DNA from: Halosolutus halophilus
GTDB taxonomy: Archaea > Halobacteriota > Halobacteria > Halobacteriales > Natrialbaceae
Direction of reading: 5' to 3'
Assembly: GCF_022869805.1 (NCBI RefSeq)
Contig: NZ_CP094974.1
Coordinates: 4,092,001 to 4,156,000 of the forward strand
Length of the DNA stretch: 64,000 bases
The position numbers were made by a program, and so were the translations under genes. This document shows positions 62,980-64,000 of this stretch, piece after piece (positions within the stretch are counted from its first letter, which is position 1; every line of letters starts with the position of its first letter). The notes beneath the pieces were generated by a model that saw nothing but the letters and a program-made list of their open reading frames with translations, was not told the DNA's origin and did no database searches.

Positions 62980-64000
62980 ATGCCAGTCGGGGCCCGCGAG
63001 TACCACGAACGGACGAAACACTCACCGAGAAGCGTTCGCGAGGGCAGTCACGGCCTGAACTTCGACAACAAGCCGCGGCCGTACAAGGAGTACGTGGGGG
63101 TGCCGAAACGGGCGCTCGCCGATCGCGTCCGCCCGCCCCAGCAACCGGCGCTTTCGGCGATCGCCGAGTCGACGCCCGACCGCGACCTCGACCGGGACCG
63201 ACAGCCGGACCTCGAGACCGTCACCGCCCTCTGTTACTACGCGGCGGGGATCACGAAGTCGATCGACCGTCGCGATCGCACCCTCCTGTTCCGGGCCGCG
63301 GCGACCACCGGCGCGCTGTACCACGTCGACCTGTACGTGGTCTGTGGGGACCTCGCCGGGGCGGCGACGTCGTCCTCGAACCGCGACGAACCCGCGCTCG
63401 ACGCCGGCGTCTACCACTTCGATCCCGGGACGCTGTCGCTGGACGTGCTCCGGGAGAAGGACTGCCGCGGAGTTCTCGCGAACGCAGCGGACCACGACGG
63501 CGTCGCGAACGCACCGCTCTCGATCGTCACGACCTCGACGTGGTGGCGCAACGCCTGGAAGTACCGCGATCGGACCTTCCGGCACGCGTTCTGGGACTCC
63601 GGCACGACACTCGCGAACCTGCTCGCCGTCGCCCACGCGCTGGACTACCGGGCCGAGGTCGTCACCGGATTCGCGGACCGGCCCGTGGCCGACCTGCTCG
63701 GCGTCGCCCCGGAGCGTGAAGCGCCGCTCGAAATCGTCCCGATCGGCGACGGCGCAGACTCGTCCCCCGCCGGCGCGACCGGTCAGGAGCCGATCGATCC
63801 CGAGACCGAACCGCTCTCGCCGACCGAGAGGGAGTTTCCGCTGATCCACGAGGCGTGGGCCGCCGGCACGCTCGCCGACGGGGACGAAGCCGCATCGTGG
63901 CGCGCCGATCGGCCCGCGGGGCCGATCGGGACGCGCGACTCCGGCGACGGCGAGCGGATCCCCCTCGATCCGGTCGATCACGAGACGGCGTCGAGTCGGC
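62980..64000 (+). CDS. SagB/ThcOx-type nitroreductase-fold protein (cut by window end)
   Basis: The open frame of 340 codons continues past the window end. It begins MPVGAREYHERTKHS and has the SagB-type block HGLNFDNKPRPYKEY, then ALCYYAAGITKSI, with ...TWWRNAWKYRDRTFRHAFWD and HALDYRAEVVTGFAD of the FMN-binding nitroreductase fold. SagB oxidases make azoles in bacterial RiPPs; haloarchaeal members have unknown substrates. A GTTTTTCC box at 62949-62956 lies 31 bp before the ATG. It is divergent from the MutS-like gene. Confidence 0.85.
   Translation, partial: MPVGAREYHERTKHSPRSVREGSHGLNFDNKPRPYKEYVGVPKRALADRVRPPQQPALSAIAESTPDRDLDRDRQPDLETVTALCYYAAGITKSIDRRDRTLLFRAAATTGALYHVDLYVVCGDLAGAATSSSNRDEPALDAGVYHFDPGTLSLDVLREKDCRGVLANAADHDGVANAPLSIVTTSTWWRNAWKYRDRTFRHAFWDSGTTLANLLAVAHALDYRAEVVTGFADRPVADLLGVAPEREAPLEIVPIGDGADSSPAGATGQEPIDPETEPLSPTEREFPLIHEAWAAGTLADGDEAASWRADRPAGPIGTRDSGDGERIPLDPVDHETASSR

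Overview
This window reads as the chromosome of an extremely halophilic archaeon (Halobacteria, most like the Natrialbales). It has high GC, strongly acidic proteins, archaeal versions of the information-processing genes (tRNA-splicing endonuclease, thermosome, MC1, aIF1, Orc1/Cdc6, RIO1, KH protein) and haloarchaeal hallmark families (CetZ, DUF5518, DUF1059, NPMT/ArsP_2 transporter). Bacterial-derived repair genes (uvrB, uvrC, ligA, ogt) sit among them. The species cannot be named from sequence alone. No rRNA gene, complete tRNA gene, insertion sequence, integrase or CRISPR array was found.

Layout. 0-5.6 kb: NucS-like zinc-ribbon protein, endA, a divergent CetZ, ogt and trpS. 5.6-13.4 kb: a membrane protein, then pheST behind a Phe-rich leader ORF, an AbrB-like protein, MC1, pheA, a peroxiredoxin and Hsp20. 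13.5-19.2 kb: two tandem leucyl-tRNA synthetases, one archaeal and one with a bacterial body. 19.7-25.1 kb: DUF2071 protein, a 6 x 20-bp tandem repeat, ornithine cyclodeaminase/alanine dehydrogenase, thermosome, secreted PQQ-type propeller. 25.3-31.8 kb: KH protein, phosphoesterase, TRAM-NhaC pair, a second TrpRS behind a Trp-rich leader ORF, and a RIO1 kinase-RNA ligase operon. 32-44.4 kb: methanethiol-oxidase-type SBP56, two tandem ferredoxins, ligA, ArsA-type ATPase, ABC exporter, uvrC, aIF1, two tandem GNATs. 44.5-49.3 kb: orphan NrfD, a metal transporter with a DtxR-like operator, and an AT-richer segment with a membrane zinc protease fused to HEAT repeats. 49.3-55.8 kb: uvrB, amidotransferase, DUF4397 lipoprotein-like protein, orc1/cdc6 and small proteins. 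56-60.3 kb: a pterin/flavin-type cluster (GTP cyclohydrolase III, MDR oxidoreductase, PTPS homologue, glycosyltransferase, methyltransferase). 60.5-64 kb: small protein, MutS5-type ATPase, SagB-type nitroreductase cut by the window edge.

Most genes here have a T-rich promoter box (CTTTTGC, ATTTATC and similar) starting 30-32 bp before the start codon, as expected for leaderless archaeal mRNAs; this was used to choose starts. The same spacing marks two tiny ORFs upstream of aminoacyl-tRNA synthetase genes: a 28-codon ORF ending GFGFFFAR before pheST and a 27-codon ORF containing EWRWRWQ before trpS2. Each is rich in the amino acid charged by the enzyme encoded downstream, and each overlaps inverted repeats able to form alternative hairpins. 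This looks like ribosome-mediated leader-peptide (attenuator-type) control in an archaeon and is the most notable observation in the window.
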